A stretch of DNA of 64,000 nucleotides. Origin: Tomocerus qinae. Its lineage: Eukaryota; Arthropoda; Collembola; Entomobryomorpha; Tomoceridae. The stretch lies in assembly GCA_020055645.1 (NCBI GenBank), contig CM034548.1:18414001-18478000 (forward strand). The letters are read 5' to 3'. Position 1 is the stretch's first letter. Each line of letters begins with the position of its first letter. A model generated the notes under the pieces. It saw only the letters and a list, made by a program, of their open reading frames with translations, was not told where the DNA came from and did no database searches. Shown piece after piece: positions 36,061-49,200 of this stretch. Both the position numbers and the translations under genes were made by a program.

Positions 36061-37900
36061 TTTTTAAATTTCTGAAGACTATGTGCAATGTAAATTACAT
36101 ATTGCATAAATAAATGTGAGGTATTGAAAGTGCCAATCTAATTGTTAGGTTTGTGTAATAACCGAAGATAATATACTAGTAAGTGAAGTAGTAGTAACTG
36201 AAGTAGTAGTGAAGATAGCTAAATAAATGAGCTTGAAAAGAAAAGAGCTTGAGCAAGTTCCAACTGAATCTTGTCCGGCAATGCCCCAATATTCCTCTAA
36301 TACATTATATATCTAATATAATTTACCGGACTGAAGATTTTAGAAATTGAGGAAAATTAAGTTACTTTTTAAATGTGGCAAAATCTAAATGGGCGAAAAA
36401 TCTCAGTCAAAATGAAGTTAGCATACATTGTTGGACATGAGACATTTCAACACCACTACAAAGAAACTAAATATTTCTAATCTTAAACTTGAATATGTTC
36501 ATAGGGTCATTACATTAAAATATTGGAAGTAAAAATTAGAAATGTGTGTTTCAAAAAGTGGGCTAACTATGTAGTATCCGTTTTACTTTTTTACGTGTAG
36601 TATAATATTAATTTAGAGAAAAATACAAAAAAAATTAAATAATAAAATTTTGAGAAGAGTTTGAGACAGTTAATTTTTCTCTACATAAAAATGATACTTA
36701 ACGGAAAAAAGTCTTAGCAATTAGTAGTTAGTAGAGTCGGAATTTAGGAATTTTTTTTGATTAAATTGGTGAAATGTTTTTAGCGGTTTAGTAATTTGTT
36801 TTTAGCATGTAGCAGATGTAGGTTTTAGAAAATTGTAATTAAATTGTCTGTCTTATTGTCTAACTGTCTTATTGTGTACGGTTTCGTGCTGTCATTTTGC
36901 TAGGCCTAGGGCCCCGCTAAAGCTATGGCCGTCTCTGAATGTACACATTCCTAGGTTAAATTCTTAATAATAAAATTCTTAATGCACTCTCATGAGCACA
37001 AATTATGTATTGGAGTATAATTAAATTCAAAAATTCTTATGATTGTTATTATTCCATTTCTTTTCATACAAAAGTTATGCTACCATACAAATTCATTACA
37101 TAATGAAATAGAAAACTAAAAAAATATAAATATATAAGTTGATATTCCAACTAATTCATTAGTTAGTAATTTTTGATGATTATTATCAATAATACACTTG
37201 TGCAGTGAGTTACCGATTCAGTACCGTGGTGTCTGATGGGCCTATATTGACTATAAAGCTTTACTTTACTTTACAGTAATTCCATTACTTCTTCAGGTGC
37301 TTAAAACTATTAAACTACGGCCAGGCTGATTATTACATTTTATCTTCTATGTAATTGATGCACTATAAAGAATTGTGCCTAGCACAAAAAATACTGTAGA
37401 GCATAAAATCTCATTTACATTTTTTCTAGATTAAAGCAGCCTCTTCGATGTCTTATTCCATTTATAAAATTAATTTATGCAATTTTACATTACCTGTACA
37501 ACCTTCATACAAAACAATTGATTATCATCACTTCAAAGTAAAACATAATTGCTTTGACAGTAATGAAATTGCTACGCCATAATAATACTACTACTACTGA
37601 TATAATAATTCATATTTACTTTCACAAAATTCCAGGGGAAATGGAAAACTGAGTATTAGTTCCACTACTTGTGATTGGTATTAATATTACATTATAATAC
37701 AAAATACGTTACATTAATAATTAATGAGAAGTGAGTGATAAATATATTGCCAAACACATTCTACCTACGACCATCAATTTCAGATAATTGATTGATATAA
37801 GAATAACTCAATTGCAGACAATAAATAATGCAAAGCTTTAAAGTAAAATACTTATCAGGCATTATGGGCATTATGGTACATTCAGTACTTGAATTTTTGT
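36061..37900. other. Spacer of the inverted duplication, no gene
   Basis: AT-rich unique sequence between the left arm and the 3' end of the CEP120-like gene. No coding frame or structured element was found. Confidence 0.5.
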
Positions 37901-37941
37901 TACAAAACTAATTCAATCTCTTGGCAAGTTTTACTATTCTT

Positions 37942-40900
37942 TTAAGAATCGCCGTCACAACGTTCACCACGCATTTCACAGTCGTCTTTTTTTCTTTCTT
38001 TCAGATGACCTTGAATTGCCTTCTCGGTATCAGACTTAGTTTTGCCTTTTTCTCGGTACTCGCGCAACTGATTAGAAAGACCTTTTATTTCCTTCAGCTT
38101 CTTTCTTACTTCCTTCTGTTCCTTTGAAGGTAAAGGTAACCTAAAAACAAACAAATTGTAAAGATTATTGTTTTTTGAGAATTATTATGTATAAAATGTG
38201 CAAGCAATGTCAGTTTGACTAACCGCATTTTTTCGTTCTCATCCTTGAGCTGCATTCTCTCATTTTTCATTAGCGATAACTGGTGAACTAATGACTTATA
38301 TTTCAAATTTAAGTCTTTCTTGATCATTTCATTCTGTGAAGATTTTTGAATTACAATTTAATGGTGACATGAAATTTTAATTTGGATCATACTTGCAAAA
38401 CTATTATAAATGTTAGAATGTAAACCTCATGCTCCAAACGGTTAACTTTATCCAATAGTTCCGAATTAGGAGAATGGCTTTGTATCTTTTCTTTCTTAGC
38501 TTTGAGTTTCTGCTCCAAAATTAATTTTTGTCCTTTTAAAGATTTTATTTCAGCGTTTAATGCGTCATTTCGTTGTTGAATCATATCAATCTATAAAGAG
38601 ATATCACAGACATATAAAGAGATATATATTATATGGATTTAAAAATGTGATCACTAGTATAATAATGTAATTGTATAATAAACTGACCCCGGTTTGAAAC
38701 CACTCTATTTGCTCATGTTCCAATTCCTTCCGAACATTTTCTTTAGATGACAATGAATTGGCCAGTCTTTCCACTTCCTTTTCCCTTTTCAATAATTCCT
38801 GATATTTATCATCAAAAAATTTATTCCTTTCAGCTTCCCGCTTTTTGGATTCAGTAGACAAAACTGTTAGATACGCCTTTTCCTAAATAAATAAACAAAG
38901 GTAGACATAGTTTCATCTTATTTTTTCCAGTAATCAAAACATAAGGTTTGTTTTCAATCAACAAAAAATATATATTTTAAATTGATATAAATGTAATTAA
39001 AACGTGAATAAATAAATAACTAAAAAAATACCTTATTTTGTAACACCTTTTCCTCATTTTCTTTCCAAGCTTCAAATTCCGCCATTGTTATCATAGCTTG
39101 ACTTACCTTGGTTGGAGGTTCCATAACTCGGTTCGTTTTAGCTACCGTTTCGTTAAATAAATCTGATCCTGCTGGTTTAATTTTCAAATCCACGGCACTA
39201 TACTTCTTACTTAGTGATTCTAGATATAAAAAAGGGACATGAAATTTGACTTAACTAACATTACCTACTATATAATCTGTATGAATTAGCTAATTTGAAC
39301 AACCAACCTATTTTGCTGCAGCTGGGTTTGCCATCTCTATCTACTACATCTTCATTTTCTAAAAAACGATCAGATAATTGTATTTGTACTTTGTCTGTTT
39401 TTGGCAAATCACAAGGTGTTAATTGGATCTCATATTCCATTTTTCCTATTTTTTTAGTAGGATTGTCACACAGGTCAGCTTCACCATTTAGTCTTCTGGT
39501 ATTGTTCCGGGCCTAAAATAAAGCACCGTATATAAGCATAGCCATGTAACGATAGATCAAATAATTTTAAGCAACTTCGGTGCAACCGCGGTGCACGGTG
39601 TTATCGACAAGCCGACTGAGACTATCATTTACCTTTAATTTCTCCAAGAAAATGTCTCCAAAAGGAATGGAACAAAAACCAAAATATGTCCATCTATTGG
39701 ACGAATTTTTGTACTCAAATGTCACTTTTAAAAGCTCCCCTAGCAGATCTTCAGAAAAAGAGGGAATGGTAACTGATAATTCATAAGTGCCGTCATTTAT
39801 TCGGTAACATCGAATATTAGGCTTCGTAAGATTTTCAGAATTTAATTCGGCACTGCAAACAACAGGAGTATTAATACCTACTGATGAATGAACATAGGAT
39901 AGTTTAATATTGTTGAGTTGATGACGAGATTTCAACCAAAATTGGGAAAGGTTGATTGAAATTTTATACGACCCTGGAGGAACAATCGCCATAGATCTTT
40001 CATTAAGTTCAAAGTTGGTATTCTCGGAATATTTTTTTGTTAAATCGGTTCCTTCGGAAGGATTTTTTTGACTTGTAGATGAGTCTGACTCTAAATCCTG
40101 AATCTGTTGAGAAACATTCGTAGTCTTGCTATTGCCAGATCTCACTGTATTCTTCTTGACAAACCCTTCGTATTGTTGTTCCCTAACTGTATCTTTTAAT
40201 TTTTGTCTTGGAGAGCTTTTATGCCCACTGCTGTTAAGTAACTCAGCGTCCTGTTCTGATTCTTTCTGCAATGGTGACTGAGATTTCGAATGTTTACGTG
40301 TTACTTGTGATGTGTCCAGAGCCTTTGTTACACTCCGCAACGGTTCCTCGTTCATCCTCCAAGAACTGAAACAACCAGGGAAACTTTCCAGTTCGACCAT
40401 AACTTTGATCTTCGGTTTGTCTTGAATGCCAGGAGAATAATCATCACATATAGAAATAAGTTCAAGCGTTTGCTTGAATTGAGTAATCTTGGAAGACGCT
40501 AACGCTTGTAAATCTACAAAGCCTACACCCATTACATCTTTGCCAGTGTTACTATTTGAGTCATAATGAAGCAATCGGAACTCTAATGATGTATTGCTGA
40601 GGTAGTTCCAAAATTCAACAGAGTTAGCACGTATCGTGGCGTGCGATCGAAATCCTATAAATGTTCGCGAATTTACTTCTTCAAGAGCTATTTGGAATGG
40701 GTCAGTTTTAATACGGTAGCCATATGCGCGGTACGTAACCACCCAAAAAGACCTATCTTCGACAGATTTTTGGGGAAGAGGAATCTATAATAAAATACAT
40801 GCAACTGTTAATAAATAGAGTACTAAGGTGTTAAACCTAGGTATATTAAAATTAATAAATTCTCGTACTATAAATTAAGCGTACAATATTTATTATATTT

Positions 40901-41282
40901 ATAGCATGCTATGTAACGTAATTGGTTATTGTCGTTATTATTGATAATAAATATGACTAAATCAAAATTACAATTAAAAAAAATTACTTTATGAAGATTT
41001 GTTCCAGATATTACAGTTATATTAAGTATGTACAAGTCATCATCCTCAGATAAAGATCCTAGTTCAAAATACCCAGATTCGCCATTGACTCGGAAGGATG
41101 AGCAGCTTTTACTTTTTACCTAAAACGAACATGCAAAAATTATTTAAAAATTAAGATATAATAATTTATCTTGTGGAACTTACATTATTTTCATCCGTTG
41201 GAGGACCTACACAGCTTGCCACACCTTTCTCCCCTGGTGTCCCATTGGTTGGTAATTTAAAACGGACAATCTTGTCCGACAT
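37942..41282 (-). CDS. CEP120: CEP120-like centriole elongation protein
   Basis: Nine exons: 41282-41184, 41119-40988, 40784-39633, 39512-39308, 39219-39032, 38882-38688, 38590-38426, 38333-38224 and 38140-37942, 814 aa from the ATG at 41282. CEP120 promotes centriole assembly and elongation and has three N-terminal C2 domains then a coiled coil. Seen here: a C2B-like domain opening with SGYFELGS and containing GYRIKTDPFQ and MGVGFVDLQAL; a Ser/Lys-rich linker; a C2C-like domain (YKISINLSQFWL to FGFCSIPFGDIFLE); and a coiled coil of about 280 residues (EAWKENEEKVLQNK, KYQELLKREKEVERLANSL). The first C2 domain is not in this model. The frame stays open upstream of the ATG to an acceptor at 41322, so more 5' exons may exist. 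The gene lies alone inside the spacer of the inverted duplication and points toward the left arm. Confidence 0.85.
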
Positions 41283-42119
41283 TTTCCAAGGATCTTTCAG
41301 TTCGCATAAAAGTGTTGTGTGCTAAAAATTAAATTAACGAATCTACATTCAAATCAAATATAACCAAATTTAAATTTGATATAATTCGAATCATTACTGC
41401 CTTAGAAGGGTGAATTTCATTTGTATCCGTTATTATTATTATAAATGCACCTTTGACGTAAAGAATGCAGTATCCCAAAACTGAACTTAAAGACGACTTT
41501 TCCCTGATAAGCTTGCACTACACTTTTACAGCTTAAAGCAGACGTGAGCGTACGCGCAGTTGAATCAACGACTAACTTTATTCGGGGTATTATGCAAAGT
41601 ACAAGATCTATAGTGTACCTACTACCTACATTACATAATACATGTTAATAAAATTAATATTTGCTTTGTATCTTAATTATGACTGGACCAGGCCATTGGA
41701 CCAGTAAGCATATAGTACAGCTATGTGTGTGTGTGTGTAAGTGTGTAAGTCAGGAGTGTCTGTATCTGAATATTATAAAATAACTAACACAAAGAACATG
41801 TAACAACTTCAAAGCAAAGTCGATTTTTGATTTACCTTATAATTTGGTAAGGTTATAATAAGGTATATGATCGAGTCGGTCGACTAAGCAAACAATAAGC
41901 TTATCGGATTCCCCTTGAAACTCATGCATTTGTAAAATAATTTATGTAAACTCATAAAATGCAAATCTGTCTTTATGTTTATTACTATAAAGATAGATAC
42001 ATTAACATTAGCTCCTGGGTCCTGGGTACATCGGAGTCTCCTTATCAGCGGCGAAGGAGATCGACGAACAGCCCTCAAAGAACCAAAAACGCAAAACGTG
42101 GCAACAGCAACACAGGTAA

Positions 42120-43025
42120 ATCCCCTGTACTCCCAACTGGTCCAATCTGATACAGAATACACGTGAATTTGATTCATTGGTAGTTTGGCGTTTGGCATAC
42201 CAATGTACGTGTTTAATGTTGGAATCTAAGATAGTTTTTTTAGATTTCTTACAGCTTGTACTGGTACAGGTGGTTAAATATAACTCAATAGTCTCGGTCT
42301 CGTCAATCAAATCATGAGCTTGAGAAAGCGTTTCCACATTCAACCGGACTGGAGCAAACATGTTTTTGGCCACTTCTCTGTCTGATTCATTCGATTTAGA
42401 TGCCAATTCCAAAGCGATAGGCTTCCTATCTGTAAAGTTTTCTTCAACTACGGGAAATGCATTGCTCAAACGAAGTTTTTTGACTTTAGGCGAAGATTCT
42501 CTAGTGTGCATAATGGCCCTACAATCCTTTTTGGAATCCGACGTTTTCAGTATGGGACACTTTTCTGATTTCAGTTTCCGTTCCGAAAGATTTTTATTTG
42601 GCATAATATTTTTGGTGTAACTGTAGTCTCCAACTCCAGCAAAAGGCCTTTTTCTTGCAGTCTCCATTGATTGAGTAGTATGTGCGATAACTTTTGTTCT
42701 GGATCCACTAAGGTTGATTCTGATTTTCGTTTACCGGAAGCTGTTCTAAGTCCTTTGCCACATAAAACGTCCTCTATTTCCTTTATGGTTGTGAGCATTC
42801 TGGTTAAAGTTGGCTCGATGATTGCGTTGATTTAACTTTAGGTATGAGGAATTTGGACAATGACTTTCCAAACGTAGATTCTTTAGCCACTGCCTTTCTT
42901 GTTAACCGTTTTATTACTAGCTAAATCTCTTTGTAGTAAAGCCTTTTGTTTTGTTCGTCTTGACTTTTCATGGGTAGAAACAGATTCTTTATCAGCAGCG
43001 TACAGGTTGGGGTCACGATAGTTGA
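42120..43025 (-). pseudogene. Frame-broken coding-like stretch, possibly SWT1 N-terminal region
   Basis: Three minus-strand frames run on from one another with shifts between them: one containing INYRDPNLYAADKESVS (about 43025-42880), one with MLTTIKEIEDVLCGKG (42798-42660), and one with METARKRPFAGVGDYSYTKN (from 42667 down to about 42130). The composition is Lys/Ser/Thr-rich and looks coding. No splice sites join the frames, so this reads as a decayed gene. A link to the SWT1 fragment on the other strand is inferred only from closeness and the similar charged make-up of SWT1 N termini. Confidence 0.35.
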
Positions 43026-43173
43026 TACTTTACAAATGTATGCAACAAAATGTTAAGTGGGCTGTATAATCTGTAAACCATGATTTTATAAATTTCTTGC
43101 CCGTTTGAGAATATTCAGCGATTGGAAGGAAAGCTAATACACTATAATAATATATTATGTGACAAAATTGCAG

Positions 43174-43637
43174 GTTCCTGAAATTCGTCGTTTATGGAAC
43201 GAAAATTGTGGGTTAACACACACAGAAGGTCACGAAGACGACATGGAAGGTGACCCTACTGATATTTTAATACTTGTACCTGATACAAACATATGCATTG
43301 GTAAATCACATTTAAAGGCCTATTTCCCTTTTTCATATGATAAAAATTGTAAAATATGACGAGCTAATTTTTGTAACATCAATAACATACATTTATATAG
43401 GATTATCATAAGGTAATTCTTATTTGCATAGGATGTGCCAACCTCTTGAAGCAGCTATTAAATACCGATTTTCCAAAAGTTGGCAACTATAGTCATACGT
43501 TGGATTGGATGGTACTTCAAGAGTTAGATATGAAGTCAAAATCGAGCGATGGTAAGCCAGTAAGGGATTCTGTAAAATTTATTCACGGTCTTCATCATCT
43601 AAGCATCTCAGTGTTAAGAGACAAAAGGTTAACGTAG
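43174..43637 (+). pseudogene. Partial SWT1-like PIN endonuclease domain
   Basis: Two exon-like pieces, 43174-43300 and 43432-43637, join in frame over a GT-AG intron and encode ILILVPDTNICIG and then DWMVLQELDMKSK. This is the start of a PIN nuclease domain as in SWT1, a nuclear endonuclease in mRNP surveillance. The catalytic Asp of DTN and the ELD acidic pair are present. The frame stops at VLRDKRLT just after the helix holding SVKFIHGL, so the second half of the PIN domain and all downstream SWT1 sequence are missing. A donor-like AAAG|GTTAAC at 43629 could extend it, but no following exon was seen. It is probably a gene fragment. Confidence 0.5.
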
Positions 43638-44174
43638 GTTTCGGTAACGTAGGTTTTGGTGCTTCGTAGGTTAACCATTTGTCAAAAACTGTTTAAAACG
43701 TGGCTTAAATTAAAGTAGACTAACTGCTGACGGGTACAAGTTACTACACTTATATTAATGGAAGTTTTCTCTGTATGTATGCAGTAAGAATATTATAATA
43801 TGGGGTGTGGGACATAGCAGAAAGTTCTAACCTTTGTAATTATAGTAATAGATGAAAGTCATTTTCGATTGCATTTGGTCGTTTTAATTTAGATAAAGCA
43901 TTTAAAACAAAATGCATAGAATAGGTTTGGTAGACATTGAAGCGTCGAACAACCTGGCCAATATTATATATAACTACATCAAATAATATGGTCGACTCTT
44001 CTGGGCCTGATTACAGCTGTCATATTTGCATTATAATCTTATAATAATGAACTTATAATAATAATCTTATTATAATCATTCTGATTTTGAACTATTACTA
44101 GAGAAATTTTGCATGATTGAATAACCTTTTTATAGTTGTTTGATCACCCGATCCGTTACCCGATTCCTACCTAG

Positions 44175-44566
44175 TAGAGAGATGCACGGGAAGGCAATTT
44201 AGTGCCCGTGCCCGTCCGTAGCAAATAAGCCCAAGTCCGCAATGAGCATCTCGATTTGCCCGTGACCGCCCGTGAGCATCCTTGATTGGCCCGTGAAAAT
44301 TTTATGTTGTGTGCCCGTGCCCGCCCGTGAAAAATCTAAGTGCGGGTCCGTCCCCGTACGGGCACATGTCGGCACACGATTTTAGGCTTTTTCTATTATA
44401 TGTATTTACGGGTAGTTAGTAGTTTACGGACCCCCACCATCACCTTGAATTTTCCTGCCCGTGACATACCTTACCGGCCACTACCCACTCGTGCCCGTCC
44501 TAACAATCGTTGACCAGCATGTGCTCGCCCGTGCCCGTGAAAAGTTCGCGCCCGTGCAACTCTCTA
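44175..44566. mobile_element. hAT-type MITE rich in CCCGTG, at the duplication inner edge
   Basis: The element begins TAGAGAGATGCACGGG and ends CCCGTGCAACTCTCTA, an inverted match with one mismatch. The flanking 8-mers CTACCTAG and CTACATAG differ at one base, fitting an aged hAT target duplication. The interior is a run of GCCCGTGCCCGTCC-type repeats, far more GC-rich than the surroundings. The homologous position in the left arm keeps only the right ~40 bp (36021-36060). Confidence 0.75.
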
Positions 44567-44624
44567 CTACATAGCTACAAACTAACATGCATTTGTGTTA
44601 TATTATAATTTACAATTATGAGAC

Positions 44625-45260
44625 GAAGACGACGCAACAGAGCCCTCAACAGGTATTGATTGAATGCTTTTAACAGGTACTATATTCAGTATTCACATTG
44701 CGAGTTATACATGCCCACTAATTCACATTCACGTACAAAGCATAAAGCAGTAAGATTTCCATAAAAAACAAGATGAGATGAGACGATGGGAATTTTGTAC
44801 CATCATAAGATAAGGATTGTTGTTTATTTGTGTTTCAGACCAATAATGACAGAATTCTATCTAAAGACCCTACTGAAAAGTTAGTCAAAAAGTATAGCCA
44901 TTGCCCTCACGACAAATAAGTATTGGAAAAGGCTCCAAAAAAGTAGTATATATGTACATTGTGGAGAGATATATGATTTTATACAATACACTCATTAACA
45001 TAATAATAATAAAAATAATAAACTGTCAGAATGATTGACAATGTTCGGTTTCTGTTAAAGTGAAGAAATATTGAGGCCGCGAACACGGCTTACAAAAACC
45101 CGAATATATTGATGGGATGTGGTACTTCACATGACTATGGCCTTATATTCCCTCTCCCGCGTCTTCTCTTCTCTCCTGTCTCTCGGTCATGTCTTTCAAG
45201 GCCGACAGTTCGGTTTATAACGTTAAATGCGCAGCAAAATGGCATGAGCATAGGAACACT
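44625..45260 (+). repeat. Dispersed repeat unit, also at 55353-56210
   Basis: From CGCAACAGAGCCCTCAACAG through TTGTGTTTCAGACCAATAAT, CTACTGAAAAGTTAGTCAAA and GATGGGATGTGGTACTT, the order of blocks matches 55353-56210 in direct orientation at lower identity. The left arm holds the reverse complement (about 35400-35990) as part of the inverted duplication. It is probably an unclassified transposable element; no ORF or termini were identified. Confidence 0.55.
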
Positions 45261-46217
45261 GATATAAGAGACACTACATCACTACTATAGTATAATCGTC
45301 TTGTTCGTATTACTCCGTGAAAAATTCTGTAGGTCGGTACGTATAATATATTATCATCGCGTGTTACTGTCGCTCTGATAACGCTAACCTGAACACAATC
45401 TTAAACTTTACCTATATGTTGCAAATCCCAACAATTCCGTATATTTTATAATAATAAAGCAGTTCATGCGTTCTGTATGCAAACATTGGTTAAAGATTCT
45501 CTGACAAAATATATTTGCATTAAAGTACTGTAGAAAGAAATAAAATTAAATCCGTGGCATTTCTTTGCGGTCATTCTAAAAAACAGACATTTTTCTGTAA
45601 AAAACGCTCTATATCTATCAATGTAAAATATCTACAATTGACAACCAAATGAGAAACCATATGTAAAGGACAATTGGAAAAACTATGCATATAAACTGAA
45701 ATACATTCTTCCAATCCAATCGTACAATATTGTCCCAGAATGCACACTATCTTTAGTATAACTCCAGGACCTAGGTCCTGTGATGTGTGAGTCCTGCTAG
45801 TATAACTATATCTTTTCTATTTCTAACTAGGGACTGGGAAATCGGAATCAGGTGGGACATATCTTTTTGCCGTCAATTTTACTTGTGGTGATCTGACATT
45901 GTCATTGGTCCAGTCCACCGAACATTGATCAACTCATCACTGTCAAGTTCAGCAGTGTCAACAATTTAACAATCTATCTGATTAAAATACAGATATACAG
46001 TCTTAATAAACGGTAAGTAAGCCTATATAGTATAAAATATAATATTTTTGATATTTACAAAGTAGTCTGGTGAGACTAAGTTAAGACCTATCTAAACTAT
46101 ATGTCATGTTTTGCGGAATATAGTGGGACGATGACGGATAATGAATGTTGAGTGTAAAAATGTGATAATATTATCTTACTTAGATTTTTTGCCGAACTTT
46201 CAATCGGCCATCACCAC

Positions 46218-49200
46218 ATGGCAGACAATATGTCTCAACCTCCAACTCCGAAAAAAGATCCTTTCGATATGAATAATACCGAGTATGGAGATATGCACAG
46301 GATTATAGTTCAGAGCATGATGTCCGGAGGTATGCTGGACGCTAAAGGAGTGAGGAGAGTCTTTACTTGGGCTTTAAAGTATTGTGGTTACAAGAGTAAG
46401 TATCATTTACTACTTAATTAGTAATTACACACCTAAAATTAAGGACAGTTATGAACACAGAGTATAATTTAATGAAGCAAAAGCAACAGGCAAAGAGAGA
46501 AATGAAATAGATTTCAAACTTAAACTTTCGAAGATATATTATGACCAAAAAATAATTCTTCCGCTTATGAAACTAAAACTTTCTCCAGTACAAAATTAAT
46601 TTTCTATTTAAAAATTTGTTGGTGAAAGCGCTGGTGAAAGTCCGTTTAACAAATTAGCAAAATTATAAAATCTATTATTGGGAGTGTGTACTCAGTGTAC
46701 TGTAGTCCAACGACCAATAGAATTATACTGACAAAGTAAAGTAAAGTTTTGTTTGTTCTTTGCCTACTTAAATCTGTAGTCCGTAACCATTAATTAAAAT
46801 AACTCTGTAATCTTCGATTCATTTATGCAAGGTTAATTGGATCACGAATCTTGATATGTTGTAATAGGCGAAAGTATTTTATGATTATATTTGTGGATAG
46901 TAGAAAATAGTAGCTGCAGAAGGGTTAAGTTATATACAGGATAAAGAGCTAGAGAAAGTTACAGAGTTAATAACTTCATGAGTTTAAACCACTTAAAAAT
47001 TTTGATCTGTGACAGCCATCATATTTTTACCACGCCATACTTTTCACATGTGAAAGTTGTAAATGAAGCTTAGGCTTCAAAAGTGAAATCTCATTTACAC
47101 GATTAAAAGTTCAATTAAACTGCTTATTACCTCTTATATTTGAATCGGCCTGTAGTGACGTATAATGTAATATGATTAAAATTTTAGTATTTGTGTTGTA
47201 CGAGACCTCTCGTGGTAACTTTGATCATTTTTCCAGACCACGCACTCAGAAGTGCATTTTTATTCTATTTTAATTCCACTCAATGAAGTTGTAATTATTA
47301 AGCAATATTCTAAGCTATTCCTGTCACTACAATTCCATATTGGATTCTAGACGCTCAACGAGCAATTCATTCTCTCTCTTGCTTCCAGAAAGCATCTTTG
47401 TAATTCTCTCTTGTGACAACGTGCAAGTTCCTACTTCACTTGTCACACTTCTTTTTATAATTAAATAAATAGTTAGTAGTTAGTAAATAACTACAGTTTA
47501 CAGTGCTTTATTTAGTAAACACAGTTTCGATAAAGTACACGCATTTAGCTAGCTAGCAAAGTTGACCAGCCGAACTGGAATTGACCGAAGCCTGCCTAGT
47601 CTAATCAGCCATCCTCATCGTGACACCAAGTCACTCATCCTCAACAATCACTACCTATCATCGTCATTAATTGACATTCATTTACCATACCAAACCAGCC
47701 GGATTTACGACCCGTCTGGAAGTGCCTTAGTGAATCATATTCATTTAAGTGCTAATAATATTCAATCCCCAGTTAGTAGTACTAGTTTGGCATAGCGTCC
47801 TGCGTTCGCAACCCATTCATTGGTCCTTCGAAGCAACGGATATTTTTGGACAACCAAAATTGAACCGTAAGTTTGTGGTTTTTCAACGTAACGAGTGCTA
47901 CTAACCGTTAACCGCCATTTATTTGACGTCCAAAAGAAGACGATCAAACCAGAAACCTCCATCACCTATCGCTACCTGACGTTCAAAAGAAAACGGAAAA
48001 GGTAAATATCTCTCTCTACCTACTTGACGTTCAAAAGAAGACGATCAAGACAAATCTCTTCATCTCATCTTGACGTACAAAAGATACGGATCAAGCCAAA
48101 TCTCTCATCTCTACTGACATACGTTAGTCAAAATTATTTAAAATAATTTAAAATAAAAATCATTCAGCACAATGGATCCAATCAAAGCAGATCGCCGTGC
48201 ACTATCAATTACCATAACACGCCTGCAGAAAGTCATCGCAACGTATGACGTTACTGCACCACCCTCACTTCCGGAAATCCTCATTCAAGAAGGAGATCTG
48301 CAACAATCGAAAACAGATTGCTCGGGACTCGTCAAAAGAGCCAGCGCAGTTGCCAAATCAGACGCCGAATTTCTGACTGAAGCTGCAGAATTCGTCGTAC
48401 TGGAAGACATCATCTCTAAAGCCAGTATCAAACTGGCAGAACTAAAAAGTACTTATCCTACCGCACCCCCAGCAGGAGGAGCACCCGCCGCAGGAGCAGA
48501 TATAAAGCTTCCAAAAATCGAAATACCGCCATTTAAAGGAAACACGCAAGACTGGTTATCCTTTCAAGATCTATTCATCTCATCAATACACAATAATGCA
48601 AAACTCTCTGGATCTCAGAAGATGCAATATCTAAAAGGATTATTGCAAGGTGAGCCAGCCAATTTAATTAAAGATATTCCTGTCACCGACTTGAATTACA
48701 ATCAAGCTTGGGACTCCTTAAAATCAAGATACGAGATCAAGCGTGACATAATCAGATCACACTTTGACCGCATCATCGCACTGCCAAACGTTGGGCAAGG
48801 AAACCCAACGTTACTGCGTAGAATAGCAGACACCACCAACGAAATTGACAGAGCACTCTCAGTACTGAAACTCACCCCTGAACAGAAATGGGACTCTGCA
48901 ATTATTCACATCATGTCCAGAAAATTGGATACCGAAACTAGAGTGAAATGGGAAGAGAATCTCACAGCAGATGAAATTCCAACCATCACCAAATTCACCG
49001 AATTTATCATTACTCAAGCAAGAGCCACCGCAGCCGGAGGAGCAAAACCGAAGCCTCCACAGAATCCGAGCAGCAGTGGAAACGACAAAAAACAGGTACA
49101 CCTAAATACCAATCAAAATGAAAATAGTGATTGTCCAAAGTGTAGTGAAAAGCACCCGCTACATAGATGTGCTGATTTCCGGGAAGCCACGCTCGATGAC

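Noticed and set aside
41728..41752. TG microsatellite
   Set aside because: Short ordinary microsatellite (about 6 units), no further significance.
47562..47795. 77-codon frame found identically in both LTRs (also 51386-51619)
   Set aside because: Present twice only because the LTRs are copies; LTRs rarely encode protein and no motif is visible.
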